Positions 23,879-32,892 of a DNA stretch of 64,000 nucleotides are shown here, piece after piece. Source of the stretch: Bacteroidota bacterium (lineage in GTDB: Bacteria; Bacteroidota; Rhodothermia; Rhodothermales; UBA10348). The stretch spans positions 340,676-404,675 of the forward strand of contig JAJCYR010000056.1 of the NCBI GenBank assembly GCA_029262775.1, read 5' to 3'. The position numbers and the translations under genes are program-made. Under the pieces are notes generated by a model. That model saw only the letters and a program-made list of their open reading frames with translations. It searched no databases and was not told where the DNA came from. The first letter of the stretch is position 1, and each line of letters starts with the position of its first letter.

Positions 23879-25645
23879 GGCCTCTGCCTCCTGGATAAGA
23901 TCGGCGATGGCATCGACCCCGGACTGCCAGAAGGCGGGATCCCGGAGATCTATTCCAAGCTGTCCCACCAGTACGTGCGGCCAGTCGGATCCGCCGGCCG
24001 AGAGAAGTTTCGTGTAACCGGATACGAACGTATCGGGGGCCAGGAGGTAGCGCCTGTAGAGTGCGAGCACCAGCAATTCGCCGAACGCGTAGGCGTACAC
24101 GTATCCGGGTGTGTGCAGGAAATGCGGAATGTAGCTCCACCAGTGGCGGTAGTTTTCGCCCAGCGTGACAGATCCACCGAACATTGCCTCCTGCGTATCC
24201 ATCCACGCCGTGCAGAACTGGTCTGTGTCCAGTTCTCCGTCCGAGCGCCTGATGGTGTGGATCCGCTCCTCAAAACGATTCATGGATACCTGCCGGAAGA
24301 CGGTGGCCATGGTGTCGTCAATTTTGCCCATGAGCATGGCCAGGCGGTGCTTCGGGTCAGCTTCCGCAGCCAGCATGTTCTGGAAGACCAGCATCTCTCC
24401 GAAGACGGAAGCCGTTTCGGCCGTTGTAAGCGGTGTATCGGCGTGGAAAATACCCTGTTCGCGGGAGAGGTACTGGTGCACGCCGTGCCCGAGCTCATGA
24501 GCCAGCGTCTGCACGTCCCGAACCTTGCCGGTATAGTTCAGCAGGATGTATGGGTGCGCCGACGGAACCGCGCCGTGACTGAACGCGCCTCCGCGTTTGG
24601 CATCACCGAGCGCCGCATCGATCCAGTTTTCTTCAAAGAAACGTTCCACGATTCGGCCCATTTCCGGAGAGAAATCAGCGTAGGAGACCGTCACGAGTTC
24701 CCGCGCACGCTCCCATGTCCAATGACTGTCGGCCTCGCCAATGGGAGCGTACCGATCATACTCGGTCATTTCGTCGAGTCCGAGGAGCTGTTTCTTGAGC
24801 TGGTAGTACCGGCTGACCAGATCATAACTGCCCGTGACGGTTGAGATCAGGGCCTCCACGTCCTTCCCGTCCACTTCGTTGGACAGATTTCGGGACTGGA
24901 TCCATGATGTGTACCCGCGCAGACGGTCATCGGTGGCTTTGTCGGCGAGGAGGGTGTTGAAAATGTAGGTCAGCGTGCGCTGGTTCTCGCGGAGCCCTTT
25001 GCTGAAGGCATCCGCAGCGCCTTGGCGTACGGAGCGGTCCCCCTCGTGCAGTTTGGCCAGAACCTGCTGCTGCGTGAGCGCATCGCCATGCAGCGTGAAA
25101 CGCATGGCCCCCATGGTCTCATCGAAGTAGCGGTTCCAGGCCGAGCGCCCCGAGAGCCCCTTCTCCACCAGGATCCGTTCTTCAGGCTCCGTCAGCACAT
25201 GGGGCTTGTGAAGGCGCAGGAGTTCGAGATAGTGTGCGGCGAGAGCCTTCGTCCCGGGGTCCTGCATATAGTCGGCCGCGACCACGTCGTCAAGGTCCGT
25301 CCACTCGAGCTCGAAAAAGAGCAGTTTTGTGCTGAGAGTTGTGTACTCCTCCTTGACGGCTTGAAGCAGTTTCCCCGTCGCCGGTGATGCGGTATTCGTG
25401 GACCAGGCCAGATAGGCATATGTGTAGGCACGTCCCGCCTTGTCCTGTATGTCCGCGTAGACCGTCAGGGCGTCAGCGAATCCACTGGCGCCGAGCTCGG
25501 CCAATTTTCCCCGGTTGGCGTCGGCAAAATCGCTGGCCGCGACCGTGGCTGCCTTAAGGGTCTCGAGCGCATCCCTGTCTTCAGAAAAAAGCCCGGACAG
25601 ATCCCACTGAATGTGCTCTGCTCCTGTTGAACGATCGGTGGACAT
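23861..25645 (-). CDS. pepF: Oligoendopeptidase F (M3 family)
   Basis: A 594-aa M3B peptidase that hydrolyses oligopeptides in the cytoplasm. The zinc motif HELGHGVHQY is present, preceded by HPYILLNYTGKVRDVQTLA as in PepF proteins, with a downstream Glu ligand in TAETASVFGEML. Length and the N-terminal WDLSGLF motif match the family. ATG 25645 is 88 nt from the divergent TlpA-like lipoprotein. The 3' end overlaps the DUF819 gene by 18 nt. Confidence 0.95.
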   Translation of the reverse strand: MSTDRSTGAEHIQWDLSGLFSEDRDALETLKAATVAASDFADANRGKLAELGASGFADALTVYADIQDKAGRAYTYAYLAWSTNTASPATGKLLQAVKEEYTTLSTKLLFFELEWTDLDDVVAADYMQDPGTKALAAHYLELLRLHKPHVLTEPEERILVEKGLSGRSAWNRYFDETMGAMRFTLHGDALTQQQVLAKLHEGDRSVRQGAADAFSKGLRENQRTLTYIFNTLLADKATDDRLRGYTSWIQSRNLSNEVDGKDVEALISTVTGSYDLVSRYYQLKKQLLGLDEMTEYDRYAPIGEADSHWTWERARELVTVSYADFSPEMGRIVERFFEENWIDAALGDAKRGGAFSHGAVPSAHPYILLNYTGKVRDVQTLAHELGHGVHQYLSREQGIFHADTPLTTAETASVFGEMLVFQNMLAAEADPKHRLAMLMGKIDDTMATVFRQVSMNRFEERIHTIRRSDGELDTDQFCTAWMDTQEAMFGGSVTLGENYRHWWSYIPHFLHTPGYVYAYAFGELLVLALYRRYLLAPDTFVSGYTKLLSAGGSDWPHVLVGQLGIDLRDPAFWQSGVDAIADLIQEAEALHQKS

Positions 25646-25733
25646 GGTTTGGCAAAAGTTGACGTGTCAGGGTAACGGAACGGAATGCCGGTCCACGCAT
25701 GGAAGCACATGCACGTTCCCCATGGAATTCAGA

Positions 25734-26390
25734 ATGACGGAATATTCGAGAAGCCCCCTCCCCGGCGCTGGTCTGGGCCCGCGCCGCGGCCCCTTCCCTG
25801 GCCTTGGCGTGCTCTCACTGGCGCTTGTTTTCCTGGTATCGGCCTGCACGGGTCGGGACGGGGCCGACGGAGCTCGCGATACGCCCGGGGAGACTACTGC
25901 GAACGCGCGTTCCGATATCCGCACCGAGACCATCGATGGTACGTCGATCGCCTACCTGAACCAGGAGTTACCCTCTTTTTCGGCGCAGGTCATACGGGGG
26001 GGAGAAATTGACGAGCGTCTGCTCAAGGACCGAATATCGCTCGTAAACTTCTGGGCAACCTGGTGCGGCCCGTGCATTATAGAAACACCCGAACTGGTTG
26101 GGCTCTATGAGGAGTGGTCAGACCGGCCGTTTCAGATTGTGGGTATTTCCATGGATACCTATGCAGACGAGGAAGTGGCTGACTTCGTGGACAACTTCGA
26201 GGTCACCTACCCGGTTTTTGTCGATACAATGGGGGTCGCTGACGCCTTTGGCGGCGCTTTTGCCCTCCCTACGACCTATCTGGTGGACGGCACCGGCACC
26301 ATCATCCGACGATACATTGGTCTGTTTCCCATGGCGAGGGTCCGCCCAGAACTGGACAGCATGGTCACGGCGCTGGAACGCGTGAGGTAG
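25734..26390 (+). CDS. TlpA-like thioredoxin-fold lipoprotein
   Basis: A 218-aa envelope thiol-disulfide protein. A lipoprotein signal (VLSLALVFLVSAC) is followed by a short linker and a TlpA/ResA-type domain with the redox motif NFWATWCGPC, the cis-Pro region ALPTTYLVD and FQIVGISMD. It probably reduces disulfides in periplasmic proteins or apocytochromes, which fits the presence of a cytochrome lipoprotein gene elsewhere in the window. ATG 25734 is preceded by GGAA at a suitable distance; ATG 25722 is also in frame. It ends 6 nt before the convergent M16 gene. Confidence 0.9.
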   Translation: MTEYSRSPLPGAGLGPRRGPFPGLGVLSLALVFLVSACTGRDGADGARDTPGETTANARSDIRTETIDGTSIAYLNQELPSFSAQVIRGGEIDERLLKDRISLVNFWATWCGPCIIETPELVGLYEEWSDRPFQIVGISMDTYADEEVADFVDNFEVTYPVFVDTMGVADAFGGAFALPTTYLVDGTGTIIRRYIGLFPMARVRPELDSMVTALERVR

Positions 26391-26396
26391 GGCCTT

Positions 26397-27695
26397 TCAT
26401 TCTGTTGGCTCGAAAACGCCCACAGTACGCTGATCGCGCGAGTAGATGGCGCCGATCGCGTCCTGAACATCCTGGGATGTGCATGCGCGTGCCGCGTCCA
26501 GATATGACGCAAACCGTTTCCAGTCGCCCGATGCAATGGCCTCGTTCAGCGCCGCGGCCGTGCTGAACGAACCGTCCGTACTGTAGGCAAACGCCGCTTC
26601 GAGCCCGCTCAGCGCCCGTTTCATTTCCTCCTCTGTGGGACCCTCCCCTGCCAGCCGCTCCATTTCTGCGTCCACCGCCTTCTCCACGTCCACGAGGTCT
26701 ACTCCCGCACCCGGAGACGCATAGACCATGAAGAGCCCCGGATCGTGCAGGGGCGTGTAGAGCACCTGCTGGGCCGTCGCAAGCCCCGTCGCCACGAGGC
26801 GTTTGTAGAGACGTGTTGTTCTGCCGCCTGAAAGTACCTGGCCTGCGAGTTCGAGGGCAACGCTCCGCGGCTCCCGGGCAGGAAACGCTTTCCAGCCCAT
26901 GAGCAGAAGCGGCACGTCACCCTGCATGCGGACGGCAACGCGCCTTTCCCCGCGCTGGCGAGGTTCCACGGATCCAACATCCGGCAGGCGCTCGGCTCCC
27001 CGGCCAATGGGACCGAACGAGCGCAGAATCCATCTGAGGACGTCCGCTTCATCAAAGTCACCAATCACAGACAGCGTGGCGTTTTCCGGCCAGTAGTAGC
27101 GATCATAAAAGGAACGCAGCTTGGCAGCGGTTACCTCTTCAATATCCCGGCGCCACCCGATGGTCGGATGATGGTAGGTGTGGGCTTCGAAGGCGGCCGA
27201 CCAGACCGCCTGGTATAGTTTTCGGAAGGGTTCATTTTCCCCCCGATCAAACTCATTCAGGATGACTGTTTTTTCGGAGTCGACGTCCTCGTCGCGGAGC
27301 AGTAGCCCCCGCATGCGATCGGCCTCAACGTCCACCACGGTCTTCAGGTGCTCGGACGGAAGCATCGCATAGTAATTCGTGCGGTCCATCCACGTGGTGG
27401 CGTTTACCTGGGCGCCTACAGATTGGAGCAGGTTGAAGACAGATGTACCGCGCTCCCTGTTGTACCTCGCCGTTCCCTTGAACATCATGTGCTCAAGAAA
27501 ATGCGTCGCACCGGTTTCCCCCGTTCGTTCATGGCGACTGCCAACCGTGTAGGTAATCATGAAGGTAGCCACAGGTGCCAGGCGGCGGGGAAGCAGCAGA
27601 ACCCGTAACCCGTTCGAGACCAGACGGTAGCAGTCAATACCGCCACACGTTTCCACGAATTCCACGCCATCCACGACGGTCGTACGCGTCTGCAT
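26397..27695 (-). CDS. M16 family zinc peptidase (single unit)
   Basis: A 432-aa inverzincin with the HFLEH motif (His65, Glu68, His69) and the downstream Glu in NEFDRGENEPFRKL typical of processing-peptidase-like M16B proteins. It contains an N-terminal catalytic and a C-terminal inactive domain. No signal peptide is visible, so it is probably cytoplasmic. Its ATG overlaps the polA stop (TGATG), so it is translated from the polA transcript. Confidence 0.92.
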   Translation of the reverse strand: MQTRTTVVDGVEFVETCGGIDCYRLVSNGLRVLLLPRRLAPVATFMITYTVGSRHERTGETGATHFLEHMMFKGTARYNRERGTSVFNLLQSVGAQVNATTWMDRTNYYAMLPSEHLKTVVDVEADRMRGLLLRDEDVDSEKTVILNEFDRGENEPFRKLYQAVWSAAFEAHTYHHPTIGWRRDIEEVTAAKLRSFYDRYYWPENATLSVIGDFDEADVLRWILRSFGPIGRGAERLPDVGSVEPRQRGERRVAVRMQGDVPLLLMGWKAFPAREPRSVALELAGQVLSGGRTTRLYKRLVATGLATAQQVLYTPLHDPGLFMVYASPGAGVDLVDVEKAVDAEMERLAGEGPTEEEMKRALSGLEAAFAYSTDGSFSTAAALNEAIASGDWKRFASYLDAARACTSQDVQDAIGAIYSRDQRTVGVFEPTE

Positions 27696-30514
27696 CAGTG
27701 CGCCTCCAACCAGTTTGAGCCCGTGTTCATTTCAACTTCCACCGGGATGGACAATGTCATGGCGGACGTCATGGCATCACGAACCATGGTCTTCACCACA
27801 TCTACGTCGGCCTCGGGTACTTCGAGCACGAGTTCATCGTGCACCTGCATGAGAAGGCGGGCCGTTCCCCCGTAGGACAACAGGCGCTCGTGCAGGGCGA
27901 TCATGGCCAGCTTGATCATGTCGGCCTGCGTCCCCTGAATGGGCATGTTGACGGCCACGCGTTCGGCAAACGAACGCACATTGTGGTTGCGCGCCTTGAT
28001 GTCGGGGATGTAGCGGCGCCGCCCGAAGGCGGTTTCTGCATAGCCCCTGTCGCGCGCCACCTCGACCTGGTCGTGCAGGTAGCGGGCGACGCCGGGATAG
28101 GTGCGCTTATAGGTGTCAATGAGTTCAGACGCCTCCGGCACGGGACACCGGAGGCGCTGGGCCAGTCCAAAGGCGGAAATGCCGTACGGAATACCGTAAT
28201 TGACCTCTTTGGCCCGGCGTCTCATGTCGGGCGTGACTTCGCCCAGCGCAACCTTGAAGACAAGCGCTGCCGTCGCAGTGTGAACGTCTTCGCCCGACGT
28301 AAAGGCGCGGCACAGCTCCTCGTCATTGCTGAGCGATGCCAGGATGCGAAGCTCAATCTGCGAATAATCGGCCGACAGCAGGACGTACCCCTCTTCGGCC
28401 ACAAACGCCCGTCGAACGGCCCGCCCCCGCTCTGTCCGGATGGGAATATTCTGCAGGTTGGGCCGGGAACTGGCCAGACGTCCCGTGGCAGCCGTCGTCT
28501 GGCTGTAGGTTGTATGGATGCGACCGGTTTCGGGATGAACCATCGATGGAAGGGCATCGACATAGGTGGACTTGAGTTTCGAAAGTTCGCGCCAGTCGAG
28601 GATGCGGGCTGGCAGTTCATGCTCCGTGGCGAGTTGCTGCAGCACGCTCTCCCGCGTAGATGGCTTTCCGGTACCCGTTTTTTCGAGCACCGGCAAGCCA
28701 AGCTCTTCGAACAGAATGGTGCCTATCTGTGCAGGAGACCCGATATTGAATTCCCTGCCGGCCAGTTCGTGAATCCCGGATTGCAGACGTTTGATATCCG
28801 CGCTCAACGCTGTGGACAGTCGTGCCAGCTCGTCCAGATCGACCTTCACGCCACGCACCTCCATGGCAACCAGGACCGGCAACAGAGGAAACTCCATACC
28901 GCCAGCCATGTCGGTGAGCCCATCCTTGGCCAGCATGCCGTCGAGGACGGGCTTGAGCCGGAACGTGACGTCCGCATCCTCACATGCGTACGGACTTACC
29001 TTTGCGACCGGTACGTCCCGCATGGACAGCTGATCCTTTCCCGAGCCTATCAGCTCGCTGATGGGTACTGGAGTATAGCTGAGCAGCGTCTGTGCCAGAT
29101 GATCCATCCCATGCGGTTCTTCCGGCGCGCAGAGGTAATGTGCGATCATCGTATCGAAAAACGGCCCCCTGACATGAACTCCATGCCGCGCAAGCACAAC
29201 GAGGTCATACTTGATGTTCTGACCTACCTTTCTGGCTCCGGAATTCAGCGCCGGCTGTAACTGGGCGAGCACCGTATCAGTCGGCGTACCGTCGGGCATG
29301 GGTGTCGGAACGTACCAGGCCTTGCTCTCGGCCGTCGAAAACGACACGCCGACGAGTGAGGCGAGTGTGGGATCGATCGAGGTGGTCTCGGTGTCCATGG
29401 CCCACTCGTCGGCCTCCTCCAATTCCCGGATGAGTGCCGACAAGGCGTCCAGGTGCGCGACGGTCCGGTAGGAGACCTGCTCCAGATCAAGGCGCCCCGG
29501 CTCCATGGGCCCGGGTTCCGGTGCGGACGCGCGGCCCGGTGTATTTTCCGGGGCCTGGGGACCCTGTTTTGGGACCTGGGGACCCTGTTTTGGGACCTGG
29601 CGACCCTCCGAATGGTCCAGGCGCGCAAAGACGCGCGCCACCCGGTCCTGCAGCCGCTCAAATTCGAGCTCTTTGAAAATGTCCCGTACGCGGTCCAGGT
29701 CCGGATGCCGGACCACAAAATCATCCCACGTCTCGGAAATGTCCAAATCGGTCCGGATGGTGGCCAGCTTCTTGGATAGAATGGCATTGTCGGCATGCTG
29801 CTGCAGCCCTTCCCGGGCCCGCTTGCCCTTGACCTCATCCGCATGCGCGAGCAGGTTCTCAATGCTTCCGTATTCCTGTATGAGCTTGAGTGCCGTTTTC
29901 TCTCCAATGCCGTGCACGCCCGGGATGTTGTCTGCCGAGTCCCCCATCAGCGCCAGCAGGTCAATGAACTGCACCGGTTCCAGGTCATACTGCTTCCGGA
30001 ACGTATCGCCGTTCATGATATCAAAACTTTCGCCCCTGTAGGCCGGACGGAACTGGGAGATATGGCCGGAAAGCAACTGCCGGAAATCCTTGTCCGGAGA
30101 CACAATTACGGCCTCTGCCCCATCTTTCTCGGCGCGAACGGCGAGCGTTCCGATCACGTCGTCAGCTTCCACGCCGCCCATTTCGATCACTGGAATGTCG
30201 AGCGCCTGGACAATCTCCTTGATGAACGGCAAGTTGGCCAGCAGTTCATCCGGGGGTGGGTCGCGGTGCGCTTTGTAGTCATCGTAGAGTTCGTCCCGGA
30301 ATGTACCGCCCTCCTCCATCACATCGAATACGACAGCCATATGGTCCATGCCATGGTCTTCAACCAGTTTGGCAAGTGCCGATACAAAACCATATGTGGC
30401 ACTTGTGTTGAATCCCTTGCGGTTGATCAGCGGACGACTGATGAAGATGAAGTGTGCCCGGTAGGCCAGAGCCATGGCATCGAGCAGATACAGGGTGGGT
30501 TTACCGGTGGGCAT
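27695..30514 (-). CDS. polA: DNA polymerase I
   Basis: A 939-aa replication/repair polymerase with all three domains: 5'-3' exonuclease/flap nuclease (LYLLDAMALAYRAHF, GVEADDVIGTLA, SPDKDFRQLL, GDSADNIPGVHGIG), 3'-5' proofreading exonuclease with its acidic residues (MDTETTSID, NIKYDLVVLA, YACEDADVT), and polymerase (LLSADYSQIELRILA, O-helix, QVHDELVLEVPE). The proofreading residues are intact. The O-helix has Tyr773 where E. coli has Phe762. A 7-residue in-frame repeat lies in the linker between the two nuclease domains. ATG 30514 fits the family; the ORF's upstream 54 codons are intergenic. Confidence 0.97.
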   Translation of the reverse strand: MPTGKPTLYLLDAMALAYRAHFIFISRPLINRKGFNTSATYGFVSALAKLVEDHGMDHMAVVFDVMEEGGTFRDELYDDYKAHRDPPPDELLANLPFIKEIVQALDIPVIEMGGVEADDVIGTLAVRAEKDGAEAVIVSPDKDFRQLLSGHISQFRPAYRGESFDIMNGDTFRKQYDLEPVQFIDLLALMGDSADNIPGVHGIGEKTALKLIQEYGSIENLLAHADEVKGKRAREGLQQHADNAILSKKLATIRTDLDISETWDDFVVRHPDLDRVRDIFKELEFERLQDRVARVFARLDHSEGRQVPKQGPQVPKQGPQAPENTPGRASAPEPGPMEPGRLDLEQVSYRTVAHLDALSALIRELEEADEWAMDTETTSIDPTLASLVGVSFSTAESKAWYVPTPMPDGTPTDTVLAQLQPALNSGARKVGQNIKYDLVVLARHGVHVRGPFFDTMIAHYLCAPEEPHGMDHLAQTLLSYTPVPISELIGSGKDQLSMRDVPVAKVSPYACEDADVTFRLKPVLDGMLAKDGLTDMAGGMEFPLLPVLVAMEVRGVKVDLDELARLSTALSADIKRLQSGIHELAGREFNIGSPAQIGTILFEELGLPVLEKTGTGKPSTRESVLQQLATEHELPARILDWRELSKLKSTYVDALPSMVHPETGRIHTTYSQTTAATGRLASSRPNLQNIPIRTERGRAVRRAFVAEEGYVLLSADYSQIELRILASLSNDEELCRAFTSGEDVHTATAALVFKVALGEVTPDMRRRAKEVNYGIPYGISAFGLAQRLRCPVPEASELIDTYKRTYPGVARYLHDQVEVARDRGYAETAFGRRRYIPDIKARNHNVRSFAERVAVNMPIQGTQADMIKLAMIALHERLLSYGGTARLLMQVHDELVLEVPEADVDVVKTMVRDAMTSAMTLSIPVEVEMNTGSNWLEAH
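29554..29610. repeat. 21-bp tandem repeat inside polA
   Basis: Two identical 21-bp units and a diverged partial third one encode a repeated QGPQVPK heptapeptide on the minus strand. It falls in the Pro/Gln-rich linker between the flap-nuclease and proofreading domains, where length change should be tolerated. Confidence 0.85.
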
Positions 30515-30614
30515 GCGGTCGTCTGGAAAGCCGGAAGGTTGATGGGGTGGAACCCATTGCGCGGACGACCTTACACGGACAGAACCGTTTCGGGGTCCCT
30601 CGCATTTTTCAGCT

Positions 30615-31664
30615 ATGGCAGTCTTCAGACCAGAGTGTGTGCTCGTCACCGGCGGAGCCGGATTCATCGGATCCAACTACCTGCGCCATATGGTGACGGC
30701 GCATCCCAACACGCGCTTCATTACTATCGATGCACTGACCTACGCCGGGAACCGCACCAATCTGGCCGGCATCGAGGGCGCCAGCAACTTCCGGTTTGTT
30801 CATGCGGATATCACGGACGCCGACGCGGTAGCGCAACTTTTCGCGCACGAGCCGATCAACGCCGTGGTTCATTTCGCCGCCGAAAGCCACGTGGACCGCT
30901 CCATTGCAAGTGCCCGCAGCTTCGTCCACACAAACGTGGAAGGCACCCGGGTGCTACTCGATGCGGCTCGGCACGCCTGGGCACAGGTACGCCGACGCAC
31001 CTGCCGCTTCCACCATATATCTACCGATGAAGTGTTTGGTGCGCTGGGCCCTGAGGGCGTATTTACGGAAGAGACCCCCTACGCCCCCCGCTCGCCCTAC
31101 GCCGCCTCGAAAGCGGCAGCCGACCACCTGGTCCGGGCCTGGAGCGTGACACACGGGCTTCCGGCGGTCATTACGAATACCTCAAACAATTACGGCCCCT
31201 ACCAGAACCCCGAAAAGCTCATCCCACTGGTTATTTCCAGGGCGCTTGCGGGCCTACCGGTGCCTGTCTACGGAAAGGGAGAACAGGTTCGGGACTGGCT
31301 CTACGTGGAGGACCATGTGGACGCGCTCGAGCGCGTCCTTCTGCGCGGCGAGATCGGACGCACGTACCTGATTGGGGCAGGCCAGGAGGTGCGGAACATT
31401 GACCTCGTTGAGCAGCTACTGGACACCGTCGACGCTCAGCTCGATCGGCCTCCACAATCGTCCCGGCGCCTCATCACATTTGTGACAGACCGGCCCGGAC
31501 ACGACTTCCGGTATGCCCTCGATTGCTCGCGCATGGAAGAAGAACTCGGCTGGACGGCCCGTCATGCCATTGGTGGCGGACTCGAAAAAACCGTGTCCTG
31601 GTACCTGGCCAACACGGACTGGATTCAATATGCTCATAAGAAGCTGACGCAGCCCACTACATGA
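30615..31664 (+). CDS. rfbB: dTDP-glucose 4,6-dehydratase
   Basis: A 349-aa extended short-chain dehydrogenase that converts dTDP-glucose to dTDP-4-keto-6-deoxyglucose for surface polysaccharide. The NAD-binding GGAGFIGSNYLR is at the N-terminus; HISTDEVFG, the YAASKAAADH catalytic Tyr/Lys, and TNTSNNYGPYQNPEKLIPL are diagnostic of RmlB. It heads a four-gene operon; its stop overlaps the next ATG by 4 nt. The 100 nt between it and polA hold the divergent promoters, which I could not resolve. Confidence 0.95.
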   Translation: MAVFRPECVLVTGGAGFIGSNYLRHMVTAHPNTRFITIDALTYAGNRTNLAGIEGASNFRFVHADITDADAVAQLFAHEPINAVVHFAAESHVDRSIASARSFVHTNVEGTRVLLDAARHAWAQVRRRTCRFHHISTDEVFGALGPEGVFTEETPYAPRSPYAASKAAADHLVRAWSVTHGLPAVITNTSNNYGPYQNPEKLIPLVISRALAGLPVPVYGKGEQVRDWLYVEDHVDALERVLLRGEIGRTYLIGAGQEVRNIDLVEQLLDTVDAQLDRPPQSSRRLITFVTDRPGHDFRYALDCSRMEEELGWTARHAIGGGLEKTVSWYLANTDWIQYAHKKLTQPTT

Positions 31665-32401
31665 AAGGAATTGTCCTGGCTGGCGGAACCGGCAGCCGCC
31701 TCTACCCGCTTACGCGCGTCACGAACAAGCATCTCCTGCCTGTCGGGCGCTACCCCATGATCTATCATCCGCTCGTACGCCTGCGCCGCGCCGGCATCAC
31801 GGAGGTGGCCATTGTGACGAGTCCTGAACACATGGGCGATGTCGTCAACCTGCTCGGCAGTGGACGCCGGCTCGGCGTTGATCTGACCTACCGCGTCCAG
31901 GATGAGCCAGGCGGCATTGCACAGGCCATGGCGCTCTGCGAGGCCTTTACGGGCGGAAAATCGTTCGCTGTCGTACTGGGTGACAACATCCTGGGCAGTG
32001 ACATTACAGCCGAAGCCGAGGCCTTCCGGGATCAGGAATCCGGTGCCCGGGTGCTGCTCAAGGAAGTGCACGATCCCGAACGTTATGGCGTACCCCGTTT
32101 CGAAAACGAGCGGATTGCGGAAGTCATTGAAAAACCGTCGCATCCACCCAGTTCATTCAGCGTCACCGGAATTTATTTCTACGACCAGCAGGCCTTTGAC
32201 TTCATCCGTGAACTCACGCCGTCCGCGCGGGGGGAATACGAAATCAGTGATGTAAACAACCGGTATGCCCGGCTGGGGCAGCTGACGCACGGCATCCTGG
32301 ACGGATTTTGGGGCGATGCGGGCACGTTCGACGGGTGGGACGAGGCCAATGTGCTCGCCCGGGACGTGCAGTATCCGGAACTGGACGAGAGGGCACACTG
32401 A
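31661..32401 (+). CDS. rfbA: Glucose-1-phosphate thymidylyltransferase, short form
   Basis: A 246-aa nucleotidyltransferase that makes dTDP-glucose, the substrate of the preceding enzyme. Motifs: GIVLAGGTGSRLYPLT for NTP binding, NKHLLPVGRYPMIYHPL, VVLGDNILG with the metal-binding Asp, IEKPSHPPSSFSVTGIYFYD. It lacks the C-terminal extension of typical 290-aa RmlA enzymes that forms the regulatory dTDP-rhamnose site, so feedback control may differ. It overlaps both neighbours (ATGA before, TGATG after). Confidence 0.9.
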   Translation: MKGIVLAGGTGSRLYPLTRVTNKHLLPVGRYPMIYHPLVRLRRAGITEVAIVTSPEHMGDVVNLLGSGRRLGVDLTYRVQDEPGGIAQAMALCEAFTGGKSFAVVLGDNILGSDITAEAEAFRDQESGARVLLKEVHDPERYGVPRFENERIAEVIEKPSHPPSSFSVTGIYFYDQQAFDFIRELTPSARGEYEISDVNNRYARLGQLTHGILDGFWGDAGTFDGWDEANVLARDVQYPELDERAH

Positions 32402-32892
32402 TGGGCGGTTTTCCAAATTGGGTCGATGCATCGATCCGCGATGTGACCGTACGGGACATGAAGACCTTTCGCGACGAGCGGGGATGGCTCATGGAGATCT
32501 TCCGCCGGGATGAGCCCGATGGGGCCGCGGCGCCAGCCATGGGGTACGTGTCGCTGACGCACGCGGGCGTAGCGAGGGGGCCTCACGAGCATCGGCAGCA
32601 GACGGACCGTTTTGCTTTTTTTGATGGGCTATACACGGTGTTCCTGTGGGATGCGCGGCAGACGTCGCCCACCCTGGGCAACCGAATGGTCTTCCGTGCG
32701 GGACAGCGCGCGCCGAGGCTCGTAATCATTCCACCAGGCGTCGTCCACGCCTACCGGAACGACGGGGATACGGACGCACTCGTCACCAATTTTCCTGATA
32801 CACTCTACGCCGGTGAGGGTAAGCGCGAAAAGGTAGATGAAATACGCCACGAAGACCTGGACGACTCTCCATTCCGCATGGAGGGGCCTTGA
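32401..32892 (+). CDS. RmlC-like cupin (dTDP-4-keto-sugar epimerase family)
   Basis: A 163-aa cupin related to dTDP-4-dehydrorhamnose 3,5-epimerase. The active-site His region appears as GVARGPHEHRQQTDRFAFF instead of the common RGLHYQ, and IIPPGVVHAYRN matches the second conserved segment. The enzyme probably epimerises or isomerises the dTDP-4-keto sugar made by RfbB, but the altered motif leaves the reaction open. ATG 32401 overlaps the rfbA stop; an upstream in-frame extension is the out-of-frame rfbA end. Confidence 0.8.
   Translation: MGGFPNWVDASIRDVTVRDMKTFRDERGWLMEIFRRDEPDGAAAPAMGYVSLTHAGVARGPHEHRQQTDRFAFFDGLYTVFLWDARQTSPTLGNRMVFRAGQRAPRLVIIPPGVVHAYRNDGDTDALVTNFPDTLYAGEGKREKVDEIRHEDLDDSPFRMEGP

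Noticed and set aside
27839-29260. 473-codon plus-strand ORF, and the 411-codon ORF at 29795-31030
   Set aside because: Both are antisense to polA (the second also runs into rfbB) and contain no family motif.
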